Part shown: piece by piece, positions 49,760 through 56,366 of the stretch | Layout of the letters: each line of letters starts with the position of its first letter | How positions within the stretch are numbered: position 1 is the first letter of the stretch | DNA from: Vitreoscilla sp. | GTDB lineage: Bacteria; Pseudomonadota; Gammaproteobacteria; Burkholderiales; Burkholderiaceae_C | DNA: 56,366 bases | Direction: 5' to 3' | NCBI GenBank assembly: GCA_018780145.1 | Contig: JADMKA010000028.1 | Span: 1-56,366 of the forward strand | Program-made: the position numbers and the translations under genes | The notes under the pieces: generated by a model | The model's database searches: none | Told to the model about the DNA's origin: nothing | Seen by the model: the letters and a program-made list of their open reading frames with translations, nothing else

Positions 49760-50881
49760 ATGACCCGAGTCGTCATCAGCGGCACCGGCCTGTACAGGCC
49801 GCCGCACGTCATCACCAACGCCGAGCTGGTCGAGGCCTTCAACGCCTACGTCGGGCTGCAGAACGAGAAGAACGCCGCGGCCATCGCGGCCGGCACCCTG
49901 CCGGCCCTGGTGCCCTCCAGCGTCGAGTTCATCGAGAAGGCCTCCGGCATCCAGCAGCGCTACGTGCTCGACAAGGCCGGTGTGCTGGACCCGACCCGCA
50001 TGTACCCACGTTTCCAGGAGCGGCCCGACGACCAGATCTCGCTGATGGCCGAGATCGCCGCCGACGCGGCGAACCAGGCCCTGGCTGCCGCCGGCAAGAC
50101 CGGCGCGCAGGTCGACGCGGTGCTGTGTGCCTCGGCCAACATGCAGCGTGCCTACCCGGCGATGGCGGTCGAGATCCAGCAGGCCATCGGCGCGGGTGGC
50201 TACGGGTTCGACATGAACGTGGCCTGCTCGTCGGCCACCTTCGCCATCGAACAGGCGGCCAATGCGGTGCGCGCGGGCACCGCGACCTGCGTGCTGGTGG
50301 TCAACCCCGAGATCACCTCGGCCCACCTGGAGTGGCGCGACCGCGATTGCCACTTCATCTTCGGCGACGTGTGCACCGCGGTGATCGTCGAGAAGGCCGA
50401 GACGGCCACCAGTCCCGACCAGTGGGAGATCCTGGGCACCCGGCTGGCCACCCAGTTCTCCAACCACATCCGCAACAACTTCGGCTTCATGAACCGGGCA
50501 GAGGACAGCGACCCGCTGGCCCGCGACAAGACCTTCCGCCAGGAGGGCCGCAAGGTGTTCAAGGAGGTCGTGCCGCTGGCCGCCGCCCACATCGAAGGGC
50601 ATCTGGCCCAGCTCGGTCTCGAGCCGACGAACATTCGGCGCTTCTGGCTGCACCAGGCCAACCTGGGCATGAACCAGTTCGTCATCCGCAAGCTCGTCGG
50701 CCAGGAGGTCGGCGGCGATCTCGCGCCGCTGATCCTGGACGAGTACGCCAACACCGCGTCGGCGGGCTCGATCGTCGCGTTCCACCACCACCACACCGAC
50801 ATGGCTGTCGGTGATCTGGGCGTGATCTGTTCCTTCGGTGCCGGCTACTCGGTCGGCAGTGTCGTGGTTCGCAAGCTGTGA
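49760..50881 (+). CDS. FabH-like beta-ketoacyl-ACP synthase III
   Basis: 373-residue thiolase-fold ketosynthase that condenses an acyl-CoA or acyl-ACP with malonyl-ACP, or acts on related substrates. The catalytic triad is Cys156 in NVACSSATFA, His298 in LHQANLGMN and Asn331 in NTASAGS, the FabH-type Cys-His-Asn set. It is about 50 residues longer than E. coli FabH; no extra domain is recognisable and the extra length is spread through loops. No other fab genes are near, so it may serve a specialised acyl chain. The last bases overlap the GTG of the coiled-coil gene (GTGA), so coupling is possible. Confidence 0.9.
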   Translation: MTRVVISGTGLYRPPHVITNAELVEAFNAYVGLQNEKNAAAIAAGTLPALVPSSVEFIEKASGIQQRYVLDKAGVLDPTRMYPRFQERPDDQISLMAEIAADAANQALAAAGKTGAQVDAVLCASANMQRAYPAMAVEIQQAIGAGGYGFDMNVACSSATFAIEQAANAVRAGTATCVLVVNPEITSAHLEWRDRDCHFIFGDVCTAVIVEKAETATSPDQWEILGTRLATQFSNHIRNNFGFMNRAEDSDPLARDKTFRQEGRKVFKEVVPLAAAHIEGHLAQLGLEPTNIRRFWLHQANLGMNQFVIRKLVGQEVGGDLAPLILDEYANTASAGSIVAFHHHHTDMAVGDLGVICSFGAGYSVGSVVVRKL

Positions 50882-50889
50882 GGCCGTCG

Positions 50890-51591
50890 ATGGGGCGCGT
50901 GGTGGTGGCGTGGCGCGGCACCGGTCTGGCGCTGTGCGCGCTGCTGATGGCCACGCAAGGCGGCGCGCAGGGAACCGGGGCGGCGGCCAAGTCGCTCACC
51001 GGTCAGGCGCCCGGCAAGGGGGCTCTGATGAGCCGGGAGGAGTTGCGGATCTGCCTGAAGGACCAGGCTGGCCAGAAGTCGCGCGGCGAGGAGTTGGAAA
51101 GGCGGCGCGCCGAGGTGGCCGCCGAGGCCGATGCGGCGCGCCGCCTGAAGGACGAGGCACAGGCCGAGCGCGACGCCTACCAGGCCAAGGCCAACCAGGC
51201 GCAGGTCTTCAAGGACAAGGCCAAGGCCCACGGCGAGCGGGTCGAGGTCTACAACAAGCGGGTTGCCGAGTTCCAGGCGTCGCCCCCGGTGGGTGCCGGC
51301 GCCGAGCGGGAGCGTGGCCAGCTGGAAGGCGAGGGCGAGGCCCTGGCCAAGGCCGATGCCGCGCTGAAGGCCGAGGGCGCGCAACTGACTGCCCAGCTGG
51401 AGCAGGGCCGCACGGCGGTGAACCAGCGCATCCAGGCGCAGCAGACAGCCGCCGCCGCGGCCACCGAGCGCAGCAAGGCCTTCGACGCCGAGGTGGCCGC
51501 CTTCAACAGCCAGGTCGATGATTGGCGCAAGCGGTGCGGCGACCGGCCGTTCCGCGAGGCGGACGAGAAGGCGGTGCGCGCCGGCCTTTGA
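50890..51591 (+). CDS. Periplasmic coiled-coil protein, paralogue A
   Basis: Exported helical protein of 233 residues. A signal-like segment (GTGLALCALLMATQGGAQG) ends near residue 28. A conserved MSREELRICLKDQ block follows, then about 150 residues of charged heptads (AEAERDAYQAKANQ and similar), and a C-terminal CGDRPFREADEKAVRAG. The same start and end blocks occur in the gene at 53346, so the two are paralogues. ATG 50890 is chosen; GTG 50878, overlapping the ketosynthase stop, is an alternative. Two conserved cysteines at the ends of the coil may form disulfides. The family is not recognised. Confidence 0.7.
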   Translation: MGRVVVAWRGTGLALCALLMATQGGAQGTGAAAKSLTGQAPGKGALMSREELRICLKDQAGQKSRGEELERRRAEVAAEADAARRLKDEAQAERDAYQAKANQAQVFKDKAKAHGERVEVYNKRVAEFQASPPVGAGAERERGQLEGEGEALAKADAALKAEGAQLTAQLEQGRTAVNQRIQAQQTAAAAATERSKAFDAEVAAFNSQVDDWRKRCGDRPFREADEKAVRAGL

Positions 51592-51601
51592 CCTTCTTGA
51601 G

Positions 51602-52339
51602 TCAGAGCGTCATGCGTCGGGCGCGCAGGCGCTCGTAGGCGGGCCGGCAGGCCTCGGCGACGGCCAGAGCGGCCCCCTGCAGCGCGGGGTGCCGAGGGTG
51701 CCAGGGCTCGAAGCCGGTGGAGCGCCACACGGCGTCGTACCAGTAGGGTGCCCAGATGCCGTCGCTGGCACGACGGCCCGCGGGCCAGGCCAGCATGCGC
51801 TCGGTGAAGGCCAGGCCCAGCGCTGCACAGAGTGCCCGCAGGTGGCCGCCAGGATCGCGCAGGAAGTCGTCCGCATCGATCACCGGCGGTGCAGCGCCGT
51901 CGGCGCAGAGATCGTCGTATAGGGCCACCTGCTGCAGAAGGCCGATGTCGGGCGGCGCCACCGTGGCGCGCGACTTCAGGTAGGACTCGACCACCTCAGC
52001 CGGGTCGCGGATCAGGAACACATTGGCCAGCCCGTGCACCCAGGCCGTGTCCTGGCCCGGCAGCAGGTGGTGGGTCATGTGCTTCTGGTACCAGATCGGC
52101 CTGCCGCCCGGCACCGGGCCGCTGGCCATGGCCTGCGCCACGCGCGCTGGGTCGGTGTCGCCCGCCGCGATGATCTCGTCGCGGCCCGGGTGGTCCAGCC
52201 CGGTGGCGGCCAGGTAGGCGGCGTACAGCGGCTCGTCGCTCACCGCGCAGTCGCCGCGGTTCTCCCACGAGCGCATCATGGCGGTGGAGATGTTGCGCGG
52301 GCCGCTCCACATCGCCACCCGCAGCGGGCCCGCCGTCAT
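51602..52339 (-). CDS. Sulfotransferase-like P-loop protein
   Basis: 245-residue protein with a sulfotransferase/P-loop start, MWSGPRNISTAMMRSWENRG (residues 10-29), and a later FLIRDPAEVVESYLKSR segment like the PAPS 3'-phosphate-binding region. No signal peptide. Its start overlaps the stop of the aminotransferase gene as ATGA, so the two are coupled. In plants a P-loop protein of this kind is fused to a branched-chain-aminotransferase-like domain (recalled, Arabidopsis At3g05190 type). Substrate unknown. Confidence 0.75.
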   Translation of the reverse strand: MTAGPLRVAMWSGPRNISTAMMRSWENRGDCAVSDEPLYAAYLAATGLDHPGRDEIIAAGDTDPARVAQAMASGPVPGGRPIWYQKHMTHHLLPGQDTAWVHGLANVFLIRDPAEVVESYLKSRATVAPPDIGLLQQVALYDDLCADGAAPPVIDADDFLRDPGGHLRALCAALGLAFTERMLAWPAGRRASDGIWAPYWYDAVWRSTGFEPWHPRHPALQGAALAVAEACRPAYERLRARRMTL

Positions 52340-53259
52340 GTCGAGCGCCCCGCAATGTCGCGCTGAACCAGCGCCCGGTACAGGCCTTGCAGGCGGGTGA
52401 CCATCGGGCCGGGCAGGCCGCCGTCGAAGAAGCGGCCATCCACCGAGCGCACCGGCACCACGCCGGCGAAGGTGCCGGTGCAGAACGCCTCGTCGGCGCC
52501 GTAGACCTGGGTCAGGCTGAAGTTCTTCTCGAACACCGGGATGCCCGCTTCGCGGCAGACCTGGATCACGTTCGAGCGGGTGATGCCGCCCAGGCAGTAG
52601 TCGCCGGAGGAGGTCCAGACCTCACCCTTCCTGACGATGAAGAAATGGGTCGAGTTGCAGGTGGCGACGAAGCCGTGCGGATCCAGCATCAGCGCTTCGT
52701 CGGCCCCGGCCTCGGTGGCCTGGATGCAGGCGGTGATGCAGTTGAGCTTGCTGTGGCTGTTCAGCTTGGGGTCCTGCACATCCGGAAAACCGCGCCGCAC
52801 GTGAACCGTGAACAGGCCGAGGCCCGCCGACAGCGTCTCGGGCTTGGCGAGCTTCCACTCGGGCAGGATCACGACCGTGGCCGGGCCGACGGTGACACGC
52901 GGGTCCTGGTAGGGCGTGCGCTTGACACCCCGGGTGACCATCAGGCGGATGTGCACGCCATCGTCCATGCCGTTGGCGGCCAGCGTGTCGTAGATCGCCT
53001 GCGCCAGTTCGGCCCGGGTGAGGCCGATCTTCAACGCGATGGCCTTGGCCCCTTCGTAGAGGCGGTCCAGGTGGGCGTCGAGGAAGACCGGATGGCCGCC
53101 GACCACGCGCAGGCCCTCCCACACGCCGTCGCCGAGCACGAAGCCGCTGTCGAATACCGACACCGTGGCGTCAACCCGGGCCTTCAGCGCGCCGTTGATC
53201 CAGATCCGGATGTCGGCGTTGCGCGGGTCGTCGTGGAAGTCATGGATGCTTTGTGACAT
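52336..53259 (-). CDS. Class IV PLP aminotransferase (BCAT/D-amino acid transaminase-like)
   Basis: 307-residue fold-type IV aminotransferase. The PLP lysine is Lys171 in NSHSKLNCI. The phosphate- and substrate-binding segments are DGVWEGLRVV near residue 45, LDRLYEGAKA and the C-terminal GGITRSNVIQVCREAGIPVFE and FCTGTFAGVVPV. It could transaminate branched-chain amino acids, D-amino acids or aminodeoxychorismate; it resembles the proteins annotated as BCAT-like rather than E. coli IlvE. ATG 53259 is chosen because it begins the protein just upstream of the first strand. It is coupled to the sulfotransferase-like gene. Confidence 0.88.
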   Translation of the reverse strand: MSQSIHDFHDDPRNADIRIWINGALKARVDATVSVFDSGFVLGDGVWEGLRVVGGHPVFLDAHLDRLYEGAKAIALKIGLTRAELAQAIYDTLAANGMDDGVHIRLMVTRGVKRTPYQDPRVTVGPATVVILPEWKLAKPETLSAGLGLFTVHVRRGFPDVQDPKLNSHSKLNCITACIQATEAGADEALMLDPHGFVATCNSTHFFIVRKGEVWTSSGDYCLGGITRSNVIQVCREAGIPVFEKNFSLTQVYGADEAFCTGTFAGVVPVRSVDGRFFDGGLPGPMVTRLQGLYRALVQRDIAGRST

Positions 53260-53345
53260 GGCGGCAAGTCTATGGCGGCGTTTGGAACCGGTGGCATGAT
53301 GCCGGCTTTCCGGGCCTGCCAGCCCGCCACAGACTGAGGTTTTCC

Positions 53346-54029
53346 ATGATCCGACTCCTCCCCATTGCAATGGCTGCCTGCCTGCTGGGCGCGGCCGCAC
53401 CGGCCGCGTTGGCACAAGGTGACACCAAGACGCTCGGCGGCAAGACCGCCTCGAGCGGCAAGGTCATGACACGCGAGGAACTGCGCGCTTGCATGAAGCA
53501 GCAGGCCGATCTGACCGCGCGCAAGGGCGGGCTGGAGAAGCGCCAGGCGTCGATACAGGACGAGCGTGGCCAGATCCAGAAGGACACTGATGCCATCAAG
53601 GCCGAGCAGGAGGCACTGTCCTCTCGCAAGGCGCAGGTCGACGACCTGAACAAGCGAATGGAGGCCCACGCCGAGCGCGTCAAGGATCTGAACCAGCGCA
53701 GCGCCGATTTCGAGCAGGCAGGCCGCAGCGGGCCCAATGCCGAGCGTGAGCGCCGCAAGATGGACAAGGAACGCCAGGACATCGAGAAGGCCGAGGCCGT
53801 GTTGAAGGCCGACCGCGAGAAACTGGTGGGCGGTACCAACGACGCGGTCTCCAAGCTGAACGCACGCGTCGAGGCGCAGCAGCAGGTGGCCAGCGACTGG
53901 AACAGCCGCAGCAAGAAGCTTGACCAGGAACTCCAGGCCTACGAGGCCGACCGCTCGGATTGGGTCATCGGGTGCGGCGACCGCCGCTACCGCGAGGACG
54001 ACGAGAAAGCCATCCTGGCCGGCAAGTAG
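53346..54029 (+). CDS. Periplasmic coiled-coil protein, paralogue B
   Basis: 227-residue exported helical protein. The signal peptide MIRLLPIAMAACLLGAAAPA, ending near AQG (residue 24), precedes MTREELRACMKQQADL, about 150 residues of heptads (RGQIQKDTDAIKAEQEALSS) and CGDRRYREDDEKAILAG at the end. The block arrangement matches paralogue A at 50890 with two cysteines in equivalent places. It is divergent from the aminotransferase gene with an 86-bp gap and is followed after 16 bp by the epimerase gene. Function is not known. Confidence 0.75.
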   Translation: MIRLLPIAMAACLLGAAAPAALAQGDTKTLGGKTASSGKVMTREELRACMKQQADLTARKGGLEKRQASIQDERGQIQKDTDAIKAEQEALSSRKAQVDDLNKRMEAHAERVKDLNQRSADFEQAGRSGPNAERERRKMDKERQDIEKAEAVLKADREKLVGGTNDAVSKLNARVEAQQQVASDWNSRSKKLDQELQAYEADRSDWVIGCGDRRYREDDEKAILAGK

Positions 54030-54045
54030 GCCACGGTGGGCGCCG

Positions 54046-55059
54046 ATGAAGCTGCTCGTCATCGGCGGTACCCGCTTCCTCGGCCGCCACTTGGTGCGGG
54101 CGGCGCTGGAGAGCGGGCACCAGGTGACGCTGTTCAACCGCGGGCAGTCCGCGGCCGGCGTGCCTGCGGGTGTCGAACAGCGGGTCGGTGATCGCCGCGC
54201 CAACTTGAGCGCCCTGGCCACGGGCCGTTGGGATGCCGTGGTCGACACCTGTGGCTACCTGCCCGGTGAGGTGGCGGCCATGGCCAGCTGCCTGCGCGGG
54301 CGGGTCGGCTGCTATGCCTTCGTCTCCAGCATTTCGGTCTTCGCCGACTTCAGCCAGCCGAACGCCGAGCATGCGGCGCTCGGCCGGATCGACGACCCCG
54401 AGACCACCGTGGTCGATGGCCGTACCTACGGTCCCCTGAAGGCCCTGTGCGAAGAGGCGTTGCAGGCCCGTCTCGGCGATGGGGCGCTGGTGGTCCGGCC
54501 CGGGCTGATCGTCGGCCCGCATGACCCGACCGGCCGCTTCACCTGGTGGCTGGCTCGCCTGGCGCGCGCCGCATCGGGCGAGCGCCTGCTGGCGCCGGGC
54601 GCGCCGGACGATCCGGTCCAGTTCATCGACGCGCGCGATCTCGCCGCCTTCATCCTGCGGCTGGTGGAGGGCGGTCAGTCCGGCCTGTTCAACGCTACCT
54701 CGCCGCGCGGGCTGTGGACCATGGGCGAGGTGCTGCGCACCTGCGCGGCGGCGGCGGGCACGCAGCCTCGGTGGGACTGGGCACCTTCCGCCTGGTTGCT
54801 GGAGCAGGGGGTGGGCCCCTGGATGGAGCTGCCGCTGTGGCTGCCCGCCGAGGGCGAGCACGCCGCCTTCATGCGCGTGGAGACCACGCGCGCCGAACAA
54901 GCGGGCCTGAGACTGCGCGCTCTTGCCGACACCGCCGCGGACACGCTGGCCTGGTGGCAGGCCCTGCCCCCCGAGGCGCGGGCCTTCCCACAGACCGGCC
55001 TGGCACCGGAGCGCGAAGCCGCGCTCCTGGCCCGGCTCGCAGCGGGCGTCAGACCGTGA
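54046..55059 (+). CDS. NAD-dependent epimerase/dehydratase
   Basis: 337-residue extended-SDR-like protein with the Rossmann motif GGTRFLG at residues 7-13 and an acidic/basic strand end LFNRGQS. The active-site region is [10 protein letters not shown] with [11 protein letters not shown] in place of the usual YxxxK (Tyr-x3-Lys is conserved as YGPLK), then [15 protein letters not shown]. The family includes CSP41/mRNA-binding and sugar-epimerase-like enzymes, so the substrate is uncertain. It lacks a signal peptide. The end overlaps the converging acnB by 11 bp. Confidence 0.8.
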   Translation: MKLLVIGGTRFLGRHLVRAALESGHQVTLFNRGQSAAGVPAGVEQRVGDRRANLSALATGRWDAVVDTCGYLPGEVAAMASCLRGRVGCYAFVSSISVFADFSQPNAEHAALGRIDDPETTVVDGRTYGPLKALCEEALQARLGDGALVVRPGLIVGPHDPTGRFTWWLARLARAASGERLLAPGAPDDPVQFIDARDLAAFILRLVEGGQSGLFNATSPRGLWTMGEVLRTCAAAAGTQPRWDWAPSAWLLEQGVGPWMELPLWLPAEGEHAAFMRVETTRAEQAGLRLRALADTAADTLAWWQALPPEARAFPQTGLAPEREAALLARLAAGVRP

Positions 55060-56366
55060 CGGCCTTGGCCACGTCTGCGTACTCTTCGATCTGGTCGAAG
55101 TTCATGTACTTGTAGATCTTGCTGCCGTCGGCGTTGATCACGCCCATGTCCGCGTGGTACTCCGCCACCGTGGGGATGCGGCCCAGCTTGGAGGCAATCG
55201 CGGCCAGCTCCGCCGAAGCGAGGTACACGTTGGTGTTCTTGCCCAGGCGGTTGGGGAAGTTGCGGGTGCTGGTGGAGACCACGGTCGCGCCCTCGCGCAC
55301 CTGCGCCTGATTGCCCATGCACAGTGAGCAGCCCGGCATCTCGGTGCGTGCACCGGCGGTACCGAAGACACCGTAGTGACCCTCCTTGGTCAACTCGGCG
55401 GCGTCCATCTTGGTCGGCGGGGCGACCCACAGCTTGACGGGGATGTCGCGCTTGCCTTCGAGCAGCTTGCTGGCGGCACGGAAGTGGCCGATGTTGGTCA
55501 TGCACGAACCGATGAAGACCTCGTCGATCTTCGTGCCGGCGACTTCACCCAGCAGCCTGGCGTCGTCCGGGTCGTTCGGGCAGCACAGCACTGGCTCCTT
55601 CAGATCGGCCAGGTCGATCTCGATCACGGCGGCGTACTCGGCGTCGGCATCGGCGCGCAGCAGCTGCGGGTTGGCGATCCAGGCTTCCATCGCCTGGATG
55701 CGGCGCTCCAGCGTGCGCTTGTCGGCATACCCATCGGCGATCATGTTCTTCATCAACACGATGTTGCTGGTCATGTACTCGATGATCGGCTCCTTGTTCA
55801 GGTGCACCGTGCAGCCCGAGGCAGAGCGCTCGGCCGAGGCGTCGCTCAGCTCGAAGGCCTGTTCCACCTTCAGGTCGGGCAGGCCCTCGATCTCCAGGAT
55901 GCGGCCCGAGAAGATGTTCTTCTTGCCGGCCTTGGCGACTGTCAGCAAGCCGGCCTTGATGGCGTACAGCGGGATGGCGTGCACCAGGTCGCGCAGCGTG
56001 ATGCCGGGCTCCATCTTGCCCTTGAAGCGGACCAGCACCGACTCGGGCATGTCCAGCGGCATCACGCCGGTGGCCGCACCGAAGGCAACCAGGCCGGAGC
56101 CGGCCGGGAAGCTGATGCCGATCGGGAAGCGGGTGTGCGAGTCGCCGCCGGTGCCCACGGTGTCGGGCAGCAGCAGGCGGTTCAGCCAGCTGTGGATCAC
56201 GCCGTCGCCCGGGCGAAGCGCCACGCCACCGCGGTTGCTGATGAAGGCCGGCAGCTCGCGGTGGGTCTTCACGTCGACCGGCTTCGGGTAGGCGGCGGTG
56301 TGGCAGAAGCTCTGCATCACCAGATCGGCGCTGAAGCCCAGGCAGGCCAGGTCCTTCAGCTCGTCG
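55049..56366 (-). CDS. acnB: Aconitate hydratase B, C-terminal half (5' end off window)
   Basis: TCA-cycle aconitase, interconverting citrate and isocitrate with a 4Fe-4S cluster. About 438 C-terminal residues are visible; the frame stays open to the right edge and reads [16 protein letters not shown] before [15 protein letters not shown], so the start lies outside the window. The cluster cysteines are in SCMTNIGHF and [11 protein letters not shown]. Blocks [19 protein letters not shown] and [15 protein letters not shown] are typical AcnB. Family assignment is secure. Confidence 0.97.
   Translation of the reverse strand, partial: DELKDLACLGFSADLVMQSFCHTAAYPKPVDVKTHRELPAFISNRGGVALRPGDGVIHSWLNRLLLPDTVGTGGDSHTRFPIGISFPAGSGLVAFGAATGVMPLDMPESVLVRFKGKMEPGITLRDLVHAIPLYAIKAGLLTVAKAGKKNIFSGRILEIEGLPDLKVEQAFELSDASAERSASGCTVHLNKEPIIEYMTSNIVLMKNMIADGYADKRTLERRIQAMEAWIANPQLLRADADAEYAAVIEIDLADLKEPVLCCPNDPDDARLLGEVAGTKIDEVFIGSCMTNIGHFRAASKLLEGKRDIPVKLWVAPPTKMDAAELTKEGHYGVFGTAGARTEMPGCSLCMGNQAQVREGATVVSTSTRNFPNRLGKNTNVYLASAELAAIASKLGRIPTVAEYHADMGVINADGSKIYKYMNFDQIEEYADVAKAVTV

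Overview
The window is a GC-rich (roughly 70%), densely coded chromosomal stretch from a betaproteobacterium, most likely a Burkholderiales member of the Rubrivivax/Leptothrix/Ideonella type. This placement rests on the two Bug-type receptors, the ppk-sixA pair, the Lig E-type ligase and codon use. No rRNA, tRNA, CRISPR array, prophage or intact insertion sequence was seen. The first gene (polA) and the last (acnB) run off the ends.

1-9078 is mostly housekeeping: polA (partial), ppk and sixA, the ammonium transporter amt, an AlkD-like HEAT-repeat protein, a Bug receptor and a DUF488 protein. ppk has a Pho-box-like element in front of it. amt has an NtrC-type site and a GG-N10-GC sigma-54 promoter. 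A 161-bp hairpin element flanked by ATAG, of MITE type, sits between the AlkD-like gene and the Bug gene.

9143-18639 carries envelope and secreted functions: an ExeM/NucH-type nuclease with an RTX-like tail, a UDP-glucuronate 4-epimerase, a three-gene glycosylation operon (LPG-synthase/flippase-like membrane protein, ArnC-like GT2, ArnT-like GT39), a second Bug receptor with a twin-arginine signal, and a sulfotransferase-like protein.

18648-42429 is the most unusual part. A GlfT2-like galactofuranosyltransferase and an EpsA/LuxR-type regulator are divergent. Next come a cysteine-rich substrate-binding-like exported protein, a strong terminator or attenuator, and then an apparent nine-gene, 19-kb operon: UDP-galactopyranose mutase (glf), TpsB transporter, a 3,455-residue cysteine-free TpsA exoprotein with a DUF3739-like C terminus, a DUF2341-LamG-ExbB fusion, two ExbDs, a TonB-like protein, a porin-like outer-membrane protein and a periplasmic coiled-coil protein. 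The gene order suggests a proton-driven TonB machine dedicated to a two-partner secretion adhesin, linked to galactofuranose chemistry. It resembles the Pseudomonas aeruginosa PdtA/PdtB-ExbB2/ExbD2 neighbourhood (recalled, not searched).

42557-56366 returns to mixed genes: a possible 54-residue protein, riboflavin synthase, a chemotaxis receptor, an exported Lig E-type DNA ligase next to exonuclease I, a trypsin-like protease, a phasin-like protein, a FabH-like ketosynthase, two paralogous periplasmic coiled-coil proteins flanking a sulfotransferase/aminotransferase pair, an NAD-dependent epimerase and acnB (partial).
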